From: Ichthyophthirius multifiliis
Taxonomy: Eukaryota; Ciliophora; Oligohymenophorea; Hymenostomatida
Direction of reading: 5' to 3'
DNA: 64,000 nucleotides
Assembly: GCF_000220395.1 (NCBI RefSeq)
Contig: NW_004086063.1
Span: forward strand, 62,001 to 126,000
The translations under genes and the position numbers were made by a program. Positions 13,495-26,274 of the stretch are shown one piece after another (the stretch's first letter is position 1; each line of letters begins with the position of its first letter). The notes below the pieces were generated by a model. That model was given only the letters and a program-made list of their open reading frames with translations. It was not told the origin of the DNA and ran no database searches.

Positions 13495-14441
13495 ATAAGT
13501 TATTTTAATTATAAAATATTTAAAGCTAAATTAAAAAATATAAACTAAATTTCCAACCAAAGATTTAAAATAAAATGTATACTTAAATTATAAATTAAGT
13601 TAGCCCAAATCAAAAAACCCTATTAATATTTTTTTTTTTTATATTATATTAAAAAAATTTAAATAATTAATTTTTTTTTTTTGAAAATATTTTTTATTTT
13701 GAAAATATTTGTATAAATTTAAGATTATTTATTTTATAATCTTAATATATAAATTATGAAAAAAATTTATATTAATAATCAAAATATTATTTATTATAAA
13801 ATAATATTAGAATATAAAAATAAAAATAGTTTATAAAAGCCATTATTGTTTTTACTCTCCTTTTTTTTATTAATTGAATTTAAAAATTTTTAAAATAAAA
13901 AATTACGGAAAATATAAAAAAAAATGTTTGAACAAAAAATATAATTTTTTCATCTTTTTTTTACAATAAAAGCTCTCTGATTTTTTTTAAGGAATAAAAC
14001 CCATTTATTATTTTATTTATTGAATTATTATTATAAATTTGTATATGTTTTACCTTGTAAATTTAAAACTTAATTACTATTATTATTTGAAAATCTTTAA
14101 CTGTTTTATTCCTTATGGTTAGATTGAATATGTCTTTAAAAATTAATGTAAATAATATATATATATATATATTTAATCATTTAAATAACTGTAATATCCA
14201 GGAAGTCTTCGTTCTTTTTTTTATTAATTTTATTTTTAGAAATATTTATATTATTTATAATATATAAAAGAGTGATTAATAATAATCTATAAAATTTATA
14301 TAAATAATTTTTTTTCAAATAAAAATAATAATTAAAATTAAAAAATATGATTAAATTTTTTCCTCTAAAATTGAAAATAAAAATAAAAATACTATCAAAT
14401 TTCTATTGTTTTATAAAAAATTATGCTTTTATTTCTAATTA
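13495..14441. other. AT-rich intergenic region
   Basis: Nothing recognisable except long T runs and a short (TA)n at about 14155-14172. Confidence 0.55.
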
Positions 14442-14515
14442 GCTCGATTAGCTCAGATGGTTAGAGCATGCGGCTGTTAACCGCAAGGTCGAAGGTTCGA
14501 TCCCTTCATCGAGCG
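14442..14515 (+). tRNA. trnN-GUU: tRNA-Asn (anticodon GTT)
   Basis: Full cloverleaf. The acceptor stem is GCTCGAT/ATCGAGC with discriminator G at 14515. The D arm has GCTC/GAGC around AGATGGTTA. The anticodon stem TGCGG/CCGCA encloses loop CTGTTAA (anticodon GTT, Asn). The variable loop is AGGTC and the T arm is GAAGG-TTCGATC-CCTTC. A run of eight Ts starts at 14516, a normal Pol III terminator. There is no intron and no CCA encoded. It is the only GC-balanced short island in about 3 kb, which makes it conspicuous. Confidence 0.97.
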
Positions 14516-16388
14516 TTTTTTTTATTGATTATTTATTTATTTTTGTTTTTAATCTTTTTAATTTAAAAATTATAAATGGAAATATATAGTTTTTTTTAAA
14601 ACAAAAATAAAAAAAAGTATAAGTTATAAAAATAATAATTTTTATATTACTATTTTCACTTATAATAATTATTTTAATATTTTAAAAATAATTTTATTAA
14701 TATTTATATATTTTTAAATTATGTAATATTTTTATATAAAGTATCTTTATTTTATTATTTGGTAATATTTGTATATTTAATATTTTAATTTATATAATTT
14801 TTTAAAAAATAAAATTATTTCTTTTTCAAAAATTTATTATTTATTCAATTATAAAAAATTATGAAAAATAATAATAAATCACGGTTAAACTAAATATATG
14901 TGTACTCTCATTTAATTAAAGGTTAATTCTATAAGTTATTATTATTTATGTTTATATTATTAATTTTATTATTATATTTTTTATATTTTTTTTTTTTTTT
15001 ATTTTAAATCAATAATGTAAAAATATTAAGTAATTTTTTTTTTATAGTAAAATTAATACAATAAAATAATTAATTTAATATCCTAAAATATTTTTTTTTT
15101 TATATATTTTAAATACTTTTTTTATAAATATTATATATATAGTAAAACTATATATAGTTTAATAAAATCAGTTACATATTTTTTCGGATTAATATATGGT
15201 TTTATTATAATTTATTTTAAAAATAATTTTTAATTAATATAATATGCAATTTTTAATAATTTATAATACTAAAGTATCCTTTATATTATTCTTTCAAAAA
15301 TGTGAAAAATTACTTTTTATATATATAAAAAGGAAATTATTTTTATTGTTTTTTGTAAAATAAAAGAAAAATATAGAGTGTTAGATAGAGATTATAAAAC
15401 AAAATAGATTTTAAAAAAAATGTATTTAGAAGATTTTATAATATGCTATTTTTAAAAAAATAAATAATAATTATAAATTGAATAAAGGTTAACTTTATTT
15501 AAATATAGTTATAAAAATCAAATATATAAAAATTATTATTTTTTTAAAAATTTTTATTAAATTAAATTATTTTATATTTTTTTTAAAATAAAAATTAATA
15601 AATAATTAAAAAAGATTTATATAATAAAATAAGTTTTTTAAATTAATTAAAATAAGATAAAATAAAGTAATATTATAATTAATATAATTTTTTTTATAAA
15701 AAATAAAAAAATAATTATTATGATTAGAGTAAAAATAAAAATAATAATAATAATAAAAGATATAAAGAATTTAATATATGTAAAAAAAAAGAATATAAGA
15801 AATAAAATTAAAAAAGAAAATAAATAAATATATAAATATATAAAATGTTAAATAAATAAATAAATAAATAAAAAAAAAAAAAAAAAAAATATTTAATTTT
15901 AATTATTATAATAAATATAATAAAAAAATAGTATGTTTAATTTTATATTTTTTATTTTTTAATATTTTATTAACTTTTTTTTAGTTCATTTATATTTATT
16001 AATGTAATTTTTATTTATATTTTTTTTTTATTATTTTACTATCTGATATTAAAATTAAATTTATTTTAATTATTATAAAAAATTGATTTATTATTACTTT
16101 TTCTCTTTTTATTTTTATTTTTAAATTAAAAAAAATTAAATCAAATATCTATTTTTTTTGCTTTTTTTATATATACATATTATATTTTAAATAATAAAAA
16201 AATTAATATAATATGAACATATTAAGCATAATTTTTTAATGTTAAATACTTTTTTTTACTTCATAATTAATTTTCATTTACTCATTCTTTATTTTAAATA
16301 ACTAATATACAAAAATACTTTTGAATTTAATTCTAATTTTGACTTTATAAAATTATAAATTTTTAAGATATAAATAAATAATAATTAT
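14516..16388. other. AT-rich intergenic region
   Basis: It begins with the T run that should terminate the tRNA. Beyond that only A/T homopolymers and ATAA-type repeats (about 15842-15890) are visible; no gene seen. Confidence 0.6.
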
Positions 16389-17894
16389 TCATGACTATTA
16401 TTCTATTATACTAATTATTATTTATGCTTCTCTAATTAATTCTTTATTTTATTAATTTTAACATATATTTTATAGAACTTCAATACATTTTATTTCATAT
16501 AATTTAAATATGATATATTTATTTAATTCTTTTACACAATTATTTAAAATATTATTTATAACTTATAATATTAATAAGATGATATTTTATTCAAGTTTAA
16601 AAGTTTAAACATTTTCACATAAAATTTCTAAAATTCCTAAAGAAACTAAATTTTCAATTTATTTTTTATTTGCCTATGTTGTACAATTCACAAGAGAAAT
16701 TATATATTCTCTTTTAACAATATAATCATCAATATAAATTTTTTACATAATTTTATTTATTAATTAAAAATTTATCAGTGTTTCTATTTATTAGTAATTA
16801 CCCGCACATAAGTTTGATATTAAATAAGCATTTATATATCTTATTTCTTAATTTTAATGATTTAATAGAATTAAAACATAACTTATAATACCTGAGTTAA
16901 TCATTTATTATGCATGATAATCATTTCCTCCACAAATACAAGTTGCTACAATTAGAGAAGATTTTAAAAGTGTTATATTATTACTCTAAACTTCTTCTTT
17001 TATAAATAAATTTAATATAATATCTATACCACAATTTAATAATTCTGTTATAGCAAGTCCGTTACCATCACATATGTTTCCAATAGTATCTAAAATTTAT
17101 GTTTTAATAGATTTTTAAATAGATTCTTTTGATAAAAGTATACATAGATTTTTAAAGGAAGGTTTAATAATTTAAAAAAAAAGAGAAATATTTTCCTTCG
17201 CAATTAAACAAGAAGTACATATAAATTATATTGATTATTTTAAAAGAATTTAATTTTAGTTTTATTTTTATACATAAAGAAAATATATATCTTAAAGTAT
17301 GTTTGGATTGAAGTTAAATATTTTTTAAAGTATTTTTTACTATTTTTAATCTAATAATATATTATTTAATGCCCATATAGTTTATTCAGCTATTTCTGGT
17401 ATTTAAATTAATGTTTTTTAAATTAATGTTTATAATAATTTTGACTTAACTAAATGTTTATATTCTTAATATTTTGCAAATGTTAAATTTGCTAAAAAAC
17501 AACAACTTAATATTTATATATGAAGATAATTTTTGAAAAGTTCATTGTTTAATAAATTTAAAAGTAATTAAGGTATATTTGTTTTTAATATATATATTTA
17601 TTTTTCATTTTATATTAATTTTAAATATTAATTTATTTATATCTCTATATTAACAAAATCAATTTTTTTGATATTTTACTAAAGTTCATTTTCTGACTAT
17701 TATAAAGAATTTTTATTTATTTCTAATAAAAAGTTATTATTTTATTTCACATTATCTTCTTTTTCAATATTTACTTATTAATATTTTAATCTTTTCTAAA
17801 ATAATGTTTATCCATTTTTCTTTTTACGAATTTAAACTTGGAATTAATTTCTAATTGAATTTAATGTTTCTTGAGTTTATTATAATTTATCCAT
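16389..17894 (-). CDS. importin-alpha-like armadillo protein, 501 aa
   Basis: One uninterrupted reading frame of 502 codons from ATG 17894 to TGA. Importin-alpha adapts nuclear-localisation-signal cargo to importin-beta. The N-terminus has a short IBB-like basic stretch (RNQFQVQIRKKKNGQTLFQK, with KR just after). Armadillo-type helical repeats follow. Recognisable ones are ILSCCFLANLTFAKY, AEQTIWALNNILLDQ (the W..NN signature of NLS-binding repeats), ILDTIGNICDGNG, VATCICGGNDYHAQQMI, AYLISNLCAGN and YIISLVNCTTQAN. The length is slightly short of the usual 520-540 residues, and several conserved Trp-Asn positions are lost, so it is a divergent paralogue. A generic ARM-repeat protein is the alternative. 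The lack of introns is unusual beside its neighbours. Confidence 0.75.
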
Positions 17895-18036
17895 TTTTAA
17901 TAATTTTTTTTTTTTTTCTTAAATGAAAATTTAATAATTAAAATTTTATATATTCAATATTCGAAAATTCTGTAGAAGAATAATATAAAAAGATATTTAA
18001 AATATATTTTTTAGTTTTTCAAAAAATTAATATAAT

Positions 18037-18715
18037 ATGTAAGAGTAGGATAATTAAAATTAAATAGTTACTCAACCTAATATATAATAAACTGAATAAG
18101 TTAATCTAGAATAAATACCTATCAAAAGAAGTAAAAGCAATAGAATATTTACATATTAATAAAAAGAAGAATGTTGGAAAAACGTATAATTATAATAGAA
18201 TTAAATATAATTAATAAATATTAAATTATATATATAAATATTTTATAAAAAGGCATAAATTATGATAGGAAGGCATCCTGAAAGATGGAGGCTAGATGCA
18301 GTAGGAAATCCCGTTATTAAAGTTAATATTTTTTAAATAAACTGATAAATAATTAATTTAAATAGAGTCTTACATCATGTAATGGGCCATTATGCTATTA
18401 ATATGATCATATTGTTCCTTATTCAAAAGGAGGTGAAACTTAGATAGAAAATTGCTAGCTCTTATAAAGTATTGTTAATAAGCATAAATCAAATAAAATT
18501 GATGCAACATATTCTGAATTAAAAAATGTTTCTCCTAAAGACGATTTTACTAGTAAATACAATAAAAAAAATTAATTTAATAATTAAAAGATTTCGAATA
18601 TGATTGTATTGAAAAAGCTATATATGGTAATATATTAAAAATTGATCAAAGAGAATAATTAAGTTTTATATAATAATAAAGGATAGTAACTAAATAATAA
18701 GAATAATAAAATTGA
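18037..18715 (+). CDS. HNH endonuclease-like protein, 175 aa
   Basis: Four exons with closing phases: 18037-18183, 18253-18321, 18366-18552 and 18591-18715. Introns are 69, 44 and 38 nt. After the start comes a polar leader, then CWKNAQIMIGRHPERWRLDA, a motif seen in eukaryotic HNH-domain proteins. The HNH core follows: C77 and C82 (SCNGPLCYQ), DHIVPYSKGGETQIENC with D86-H87 and N101, and LLQSIVNKHKSN. The tail, NFEYDCIEKAIYGNI, also fits the family. HNH domains bind a metal and cut nucleic acid; whether this protein is an active nuclease in the cell is unknown. The first intron is a multiple of three and has no TGA in frame, so retention would still give a readable protein. Confidence 0.82.
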
Positions 18716-18828
18716 CAAATTTAATATATATTAAATATTTTTTATTTAAAATGAAAACAAAATTTTAATTGTAAAAATTTTTTGCTTACTTATAAAAATA
18801 CTAAATATTAAGTTTTAATAATATTTTA

Positions 18829-19679
18829 TCAATATTTGTATTATTAACTTTCTTTTTATTATTATGATTATGGATATTATTATTAATTAAATGTATTTTA
18901 ATTTTAATAATATTAATAGTTTTAATAATTATCATTATTAACGCCTTATTTATAATAAATAGGAACTTATTAATCAACCACTTATCTTAAAACTTTTTAT
19001 TAAGGAATATTAGTAGAAATATAATCTTCTAAATATCTAATATGATTGTTTAATTCAACATTTTTGTTATTATTTTGCTCTGTTATTAATTATATTTCTT
19101 TATAAAGTTGAGTTAATTTATCCCTCATTTCGTCTATAGTATTATGATTAGACTTGATTTCCTCAATTAATTTATTTCTGTTTTATTCAAATTAAGTTAT
19201 TTGTTAATTTGCGAAATCCTCATATTCGAATTACAATTTAGAATGTTTATCAGTTAAAGTATTGAATTCAAATACAATATTATTATGAATTTATTATAAT
19301 TTTCTGTAATCTTCACAAACAAATTGTAATTCTTTTTCAGCTTATTAATCTCTTATTTCTATATATTCTTTTACTAATTATGGCGGATGATCAATATAAA
19401 TAGGCTTTTCTACTTCAACAATTTTTTCTATATATTCAGGGACTTTAACTTCAACTATTTTTTCTCTATCAACAAATTAAATTTAAGGTACTTCTATTAT
19501 TTTTTCAACTATCTATATATTTATATTAAATTAAAGGGCATAATTAATTTAAAGATAAAAATAAAAAAAGTAAATAAATAAAAAATAATTGAAATTTTGA
19601 ATTTAAAAAATTATTAAAAAAAAATAAAAATAAAAATGATAAATAATAAAAAAAAAGGTAATAAAATATTTATATAAAT

Positions 19680-19714
<35 letters not shown>

Positions 19715-21011
19715 TATATATTATTTTAGTATTTATATTTTATTTTATATATATATATTTTTTTTTAAGCTTTTTTTTTTTATTACCACTTCTTTTGGAA
19801 CTTCAACTATTTTTTCTACAATTTTCTCTGTTATTATTTCTATTGGTACTTCTATTTTTTTTTCTATATATATTGGTGGCGATTATATAGTTTTTATAGT
19901 TTCTACTGGCTTTTTTTTTTTTTTATTATTATATTAATTTTTTTTTTTTATACTTTTTCAACAATTTTTTCAAGAATTATGTGCTTTATTATTTCAACAC
20001 TTTTTATTAATTAATTTTTTTTTTTTTTTTTTTTACGGTTTTTCTATAATTTTTTCTTATATTTCTACTTCTTAAAAACCTTTTTCAGGTTTTTATCTTC
20101 TGAGTTCTTCTGTTTCATCTTATAGGGATTATGCTATAATTTTATATTTTTCATATAAAATAACTGTTTCTCTATATTTTTTAGTTTCGATATTATATAA
20201 ATCTAATAATTCTAAATGCTTTTTTTCCAAATTATTGTATTAGTCAAATAAATTTTCATATTTTGATTTCTAAATATCTCTTTCTATTTATGTATCTTAA
20301 AGAACTTTTTGTAAATAAAATATTTTTTTTGCAAACTTCTTAATACATTTATTAGGTTTTTAAGTTCCTCCTTCCCATATTACCTATATAGGTTTCTCTT
20401 ATTCTTTTGGAAACTCAAATGTTGGTAGAGTAGTTTCTTGAATAGAAATTGATGGTAATTCAGGTATTTAAGTAAGTTCTTTATTTATTTTCACAGTTTT
20501 TTTTTTTAGTTACTACTATTCTATAGTTTTTACTTCATTTTGTATATAATTAACTTTTTTATTTTCCTTTTTACCCTATTTTTCTGGCTACTTCATTTTT
20601 TCTTTTATTACATAGCAGTCAGTATTTTGTGCTTATTGTAATATTATTTCTTTTTCTTTGTTTGAAAAACAACAACAACATGAAACTTCATTTTTGCATA
20701 TTTAACAATATTTATTAAAATCGTTATCTAGAGGATTTAAAATTCTTTCTATATTATATTAATTTTAATTTTAATTTTCTCTATGGCGCGATAAAGAACG
20801 ATCTTTACTATTCGAATAAATTTTTTCTACATTAGATCTAAAACTAGAAAGTACTTATGTATATCTTTAATTCGATGTGGAAGGAATATCTTTTTTTATT
20901 TATATTTATTATATTTTATTTATATTTTTAACTGTTTTCTTTATCTTATTAAAATTAAATCATTTTATCACCTCTTACTGGTATTAATTCGTCTTCTCCC
21001 TTTTATTACAT
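18829..21011 (-). CDS. alveolin-repeat cortical (epiplasm) protein, 594 aa
   Basis: Five exons close perfectly: 20933-21011, 20037-20889, 19954-19999, 19787-19909 and 18829-19512; total 595 codons. Introns are 43, 37, 44 and 274 nt. The centre carries alveolin repeats, tandem Glu-Lys-Ile-Val-Glu-Val-Pro units: VEKIVEVPKEV, VEKIIEVPQIQF, REKIVEVKVPEYIEKIVEVE. These fill about residues 310-410 and end in YIDHPP. Alveolins line the flattened sacs under the plasma membrane of ciliates, apicomplexans and dinoflagellates. Upstream is a Cys cluster (CQICKNEVSCCCCFSN, about residue 95) that could be palmitoylated or bind metal. Flanking regions are charged coiled coil, and the C-terminus is Q/N/Y-rich. 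Identity rests on the repeats, which are unambiguous. Confidence 0.85.
19513..19786 (-). other. long intron of the alveolin gene with (TA)n
   Basis: Donor GTAATA next to 19786, acceptor TATAG at 19513. At 274 nt it is about six times the usual intron length here and contains a (TA)n run (about 19683-19722). Both flanking exons are in phase 0 within the alveolin repeats, so removal restores the repeat periodicity. Confidence 0.75.
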
Positions 21012-21321
21012 TCTATATTAATTTACTGTCTTTTTTAAATATAAAAAAAAAAACTTTTTAAATTTTTTTTTTTTTTAATATAAAATAGTTATTATATATT
21101 ATATTTATTTATAAAAAGTTATTTTTTTAAATTATTCCTATAATTGTATAATTTAAAAATATCTAATAAAAAATTATAAATCAAAATATAAAAAAAATTC
21201 AAGAAAAAAATTATAATAAATGTAATAATAGCAAATCGTAATATAAAATAAATGAAAACATTTCAGTTAAAGTTTTTATAATTATAAAAAATAAAAATAG
21301 GATTAAGCTTAGCTTTAAAAA

Positions 21322-21751
21322 ATGTAAGCTTAAGAAGAATAACGTTAGTAATGAAAAAAATAGAAATAATATTTAATAATATTATAAAATAAAAGATAAC
21401 AAGAAGAAATGATAGAAAGTGTATTAAAAGCAATTTTGTCAGATGGAGCAAGGGCTAGATGTATTTATAAAATAATTTTATATTTTTATGATTAATTAAA
21501 AATAAACAATAGTAAATAATATTAAACTTGTTAAACCTGAAAAAGCATAATAAATAATTGCTTAATTAATTTAAGGTGCTAAAATGGGTAGAATTACTGA
21601 TAAAATATCTGAAAGTGAATTTACAAAATTAGTTGAATAGTCATCAAAAAAGGAGGCAGAAACTAAAGTTATTGTAAGTTTAAAAAATATATTTATAAAA
21701 TATAAATAAAATTAGTTTAAAAGAAGAACACTTGATGATGAAGATTGGTGA
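21322..21751 (+). CDS. PDCD5: PDCD5 family protein, 95 aa
   Basis: Four exons: 21322-21347, 21396-21460, 21513-21673 and 21716-21751. Introns are 48, 52 and 42 nt with phases 2, 1 and 0, and total 96 codons. The product carries the family's hallmarks: an N-terminal helix (QQEEMIESVLKAILSDGARA), the linked RLNNIKLVKPEKAQQIIAQL core, GAKMGRITDKISESEFTKLV, and a C-terminal FKRRTLDDEDW matching the conserved RR..DD.D tail. PDCD5 is a small triple-helix protein of animals, yeast and archaea implicated in chaperonin (TRiC/CCT) interaction and cell-death regulation. The length of 95 is slightly under the animal 125 because the N-terminus is short. Confidence 0.92.
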
Positions 21752-22689
21752 AAAAGAATAATAAATTATATAAATATATTATTATTCTATTTAGACTTTA
21801 TTTAAATTAAAAAAATTATAAATATTTGTCTTTTATTTTATATATTATTATTTATATTTATAATATTAATTTTTAAATATAAATAAATTTAATGTTTTTT
21901 AATATATTCTTTTATTTTAAATAAGTTTAAAAAATTCAATAAATATAATTATAATTAAGAAAATAAAATTTATTTATTATATAATAAATAATATAATATA
22001 ATATAAAATATATTATTTATTAATTAACTAATTAAAATAAATAATATTTTAATAATAAAAAAAAGATTAAAGTATGAATAATACTATATTATATAAATAA
22101 TATATAACAACAGTAAAATTAATTAAAAAATCATATAACATATTTAACAAATTATTTATTTTAATAATGAATATATTTAAAAAAATATTTATTATTTTAT
22201 TTTCATATTCACAGTATAAATTAAATTTATACTTATTAATTAATTTTATAATTTTTTTTTATCAATTTATATAGTAAAGCATTTTTATATTTTAATCTCT
22301 AATTAGAAAACTATTGATTTTTTTATTTAAGTTTTTTTGTGAATAAAAATAAATGCTAATTTATTATGTTTTATACATATGTTTTTTTATTATTTATAAG
22401 ATCAATCATTTCCATTTGATATAAAATTAGTTTTAATTTTATTAAATGTTATTATTTTAAAATCATTATTTATTATTATAATTTTACTTTATATAATTTA
22501 AATTTTATTACCTAAATTTTTGCTATAATAATGAAGCTTGATAAAATTAATATATTTATATTTAAATAATATTAATTAGATAAATAAGAATTTATCATTA
22601 ACAAAGCTTTTTATTAAAAAAAAATAATAAAAATAAATATTTTATATATTTTTAAAAATATATTTTATTTTTATTTTAAATCATTTTAA
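21752..22689. other. AT-rich intergenic region
   Basis: Separates PDCD5 from the RCC1-repeat gene on the same strand. No coding or structural signal seen. Confidence 0.55.
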
Positions 22690-25094
22690 ATGAATTAATA
22701 AGAACCCAAATAATTTTAAAGATCATGTTTTCCAAATTTAATTGAAGGACTTTAAAATATTAAAAAGGTAATTGTATTAAAAAATAGCATAAAAATTAAT
22801 TATAAAAAAGATATACTCAGGTAGTGACCATAATTTCGCTATTGATAATTAATTTAATATTTATGCATGGGGATGTAATATCAATAACAGGCTTGGTTTG
22901 TCAATTGAAACAATTGAATAATATTTATAAATATATGAATAATACTTTCCTTATTTAGAAAATAATAGTTAATATACAATAAGATACCCACTTTAAATAA
23001 GCGCATTATAAGATAAAGTAATATAAAAAATAAATATATAAATAAGAGATAAATTAAAAGCAATTATAAAAGAAAATAGATAATATTGCTACAGGGACTG
23101 ACCATACATATGCTTGGAGCATCGAAACTGGTCAAGTATATTGTTGGTAATTTTTATAAAAAATAAATTATTTAAATAAAAAAGGGGCAACGGAGAATAT
23201 GGCAAATTAGGATTTGAAAATAATCCTATAATTATATAACCAAAATTATTTGAGAGTTTTATAAAAGCAATTGAAATTGGTTGGAAAATAATTGATATTT
23301 CATGCGGTTAAAAGCATACTATGGCTATTATAAATGCACCAAATAATGGCCTTGAAGATAATGCACAATAAGAATATTCAAATAAATTATTTGTTTGGGG
23401 TTGTTCTGATGATTGGTAACTAGGAATAGAAACTGGTCCTAAAAATTATTAAATAAGTGACCCAGTTTAAATAACTCCAGATTATTGGTAAGGAAAATTG
23501 GAGAAAATATATGCATAATCAAATTATTCAATGTCTATAGATACAAAAGGAAATGTATTTTCATGGGGAAGTGGAGAATTTGGTAGATTAGGATATGAAA
23601 AAGATGTAAAATACTAAAAATATCCAAAAATAATTGAAACTTTTTCAATTTAAAATATTATTGTTACCAAAATAGCTTTAGGTACTCATCATTCGGCCGC
23701 ATGTACTAATTAAGGTAAATTATATACATGGGGTCAGGGTGTTAATGGTTAATTGGGTCATGGAAGTAACTAAAATGAAGAAATTCCTAAAAAAGTGAAA
23801 GAGTTTTAGGATATTAGAGTATTAGAAATCGCTTGCGGAGATAGCCATACTATGGCAATAATAAGTGGAAATTTAGTTTATGGTTGGGGTTTTAATTAGG
23901 CTGGATAATTGGGCTTTTAAGATTTAAGTAGAGTTAACTTGCCTAAAAAAATAATGTTTTTTAATTAAAAAGAAGTCGTATAAATTTAATGTGGTAAAAA
24001 GCATTCAATTGCACTTACTGTTGAAGGTTAAGTTTACTCATGGGGAAGTAATGAATATGGTTAGTTAGGAATATAATTAGGAAAATAATCTGGTAAAATG
24101 ACTTGCCCCGAATAATAAATTAAGTATACTCCATAATAAAAAAATCAGAGCCAATACTTATAATAATAATAATAATATAGTATTACTATGATGGATTTAT
24201 AAAATAAATAGGTAGGTAATAATATTTATGGAAATTAAAACAATTTTTAGTAAAAAATTAATTAATAATAATAATAATAATAATCTTAAATTTTAAACAC
24301 TTATAATTTTAATAATAATCCTAATCAAAATAGTAATTAAAATTATAATTTAATTCAAAATAATAAGTTTTTTTCTCATGAAACATTTATTGTAAATAAG
24401 AATAATATAAACAATTCAAGCTTTTCAACTCCAATGATAGATAAACTAGTAAAATCTACTTCTACTGAAAAAAGTAATATAGTTTATACAAATTAGTTTT
24501 ATGTTAATTGTTTTTTTATAGAATAGTAAAATCAAATTTAAAGAAATGAATAAATTAGTAATAGTAATAATAGCTAAGAATTATAAGATGAAAAAGATAT
24601 ACTTATAAGCATTTTATCTTAAGAAAATCATTAATTAAAAAATAGAATTAAATATTTAGAATTAAATTAAGATATTGATTATTATATAGAAAGTTAATAA
24701 AAAATTTATGATTTAACTAATTAAATGTATAAAATTATTGAACAAAATACAAATTTTAATATAAAGCCTACAAACTAAGATTAAAATATTATATTATTTA
24801 ATGAGAGAATTGATAAAGTATATAATTAATATTATTTTATTTATTTTTATTGTTGATTAGGGATTTGAAGAATATAAAAAAAACATAGATTTAATAAAAA
24901 ATAATAATATTAATTCTGCTTATTTTTGTTAATAATTAATAGATAAAATGAGTAGAATGGTTAAAAAAATAAACTATGGAATTGATATATAATTTTAATA
25001 ACATTAGAATATAAGTTATTAAAAAAGTTAACTTTAAAAAATGATTATTTAATAAAATATATAATAATAGTAAAATAATAATTAATAAATTTGA
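22690..25094 (+). CDS. RCC1-repeat (beta-propeller) protein with C-terminal coiled coil, 745 aa
   Basis: Exons 22690-22767, 22811-23017, 23061-23146, 23185-24817 and 24861-25094 close to 746 codons. Introns are 38-43 nt. The first 60% is a series of RCC1 blades of about 50-60 residues, each with the W-G-x(3-5)-G-x-L-G signature: IYAWGCNINNRLGL, VYCWGNGEYGKLGF, LFVWGCSDDWQLGI, VFSWGSGEFGRLGY, LYTWGQGVNGQLGH, VYGWGFNQAGQLGF, VYSWGSNEYGQLGI. Paired S-x(2)-HS/HT strands (HTMAII, HHSAAC, KHSIAL) complete them. Seven blades are expected for a closed propeller, and seven are seen. A Q/N-rich linker and a coiled coil follow (LISILSQENHQLKNRIKYLE), which is not part of the nuclear Ran exchange factor. 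It is therefore better called an RCC1-superfamily protein than RCC1 itself; partner and site unknown. Confidence 0.9.
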
Positions 25095-26274
25095 CAACAT
25101 AAAATTTTGTTATAATAAATTTTACATTTTAATTTTTTATAAAAATTGAGTTGTATAATTTAGATTTATATAATTAAATTTTCTTAATATTGTAAAAAAA
25201 TTGATAAATTTGTAATAAATATTATTATAATTATAATTAATTTTTAAAATTATTATTCTAAATAACTCCAATTAATATATTGTCATTTTAATTTATATGC
25301 ATTTTAAAAAAGTATTCTTTAACGAGTATTAATTAAATACAAAATTAAAAAAAATAATTTAACAGTTAAAAATCTTAATAATTATTAAATTTAAAATTAA
25401 TAACCTATAAATATTTTAGATATATTGATTAAAGTGTTTTAAAATTAATAATATAATGTATATCATAATAATAATAAATTAATATAGTATAAACTATTAA
25501 AATAATCTCATAAAAATAATATTTAAAATTAATATTTTTTTATATTTATAAATAAATATTATAATTCTTTTTTTCAGAAATCGCATATTACTTTTTTTTA
25601 CAATTATAATAAGCATAAATAGGTTAATTAAATTAAGAACAAACTAAATTTAAATTTTAAAAAATAATTAAATAAAATTAAGGATATTTAAAAAATTAAT
25701 TTATTATTAATAAATGGTTAAAAGTTTAGTTAATTTTATGATTTTAAAAATATTAATTAATTTTTAATAAACTTTTAAACCATAATTTTAATATTGTTTA
25801 GCTATAATGTATTTCGTTAATAAAAGAAAAAATTCAAAACTAAGATATAAAAGATTATTAATTTATAATAATAAATTATTTATTAGAGAAATTTAATTTA
25901 TGTGTATTATAATAACTAATACATAATTTAAATTTAGTTGATTGTTTTTCATATTTAATAAAATAAAACTATTTCAATTTTTATTATTATACAGATGTTT
26001 TTTTTAGTCATTGTTACATCTTTTGTTTTTTTTAATTAAATGATTTAAATATGTAATAAAATAAAATATTATAAAAATTTAATACACAGCTATCTTTATA
26101 ATTACTTCTGGGTCTAATTTATAAGTACTTCTTTATGTAATTTATTAATAAAATATAGATAATAAATAAAATCAAATAATAGATTTATAATTTTAATGTT
26201 AAAATTTGATTATTATAAATTATAAATTGAATACTTTACAAAAAAATTATGTTTATTTATTATTTGATATTAAA
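25095..26274. other. AT-rich intergenic region
   Basis: No gene seen; featureless apart from A/T runs. Confidence 0.55.
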
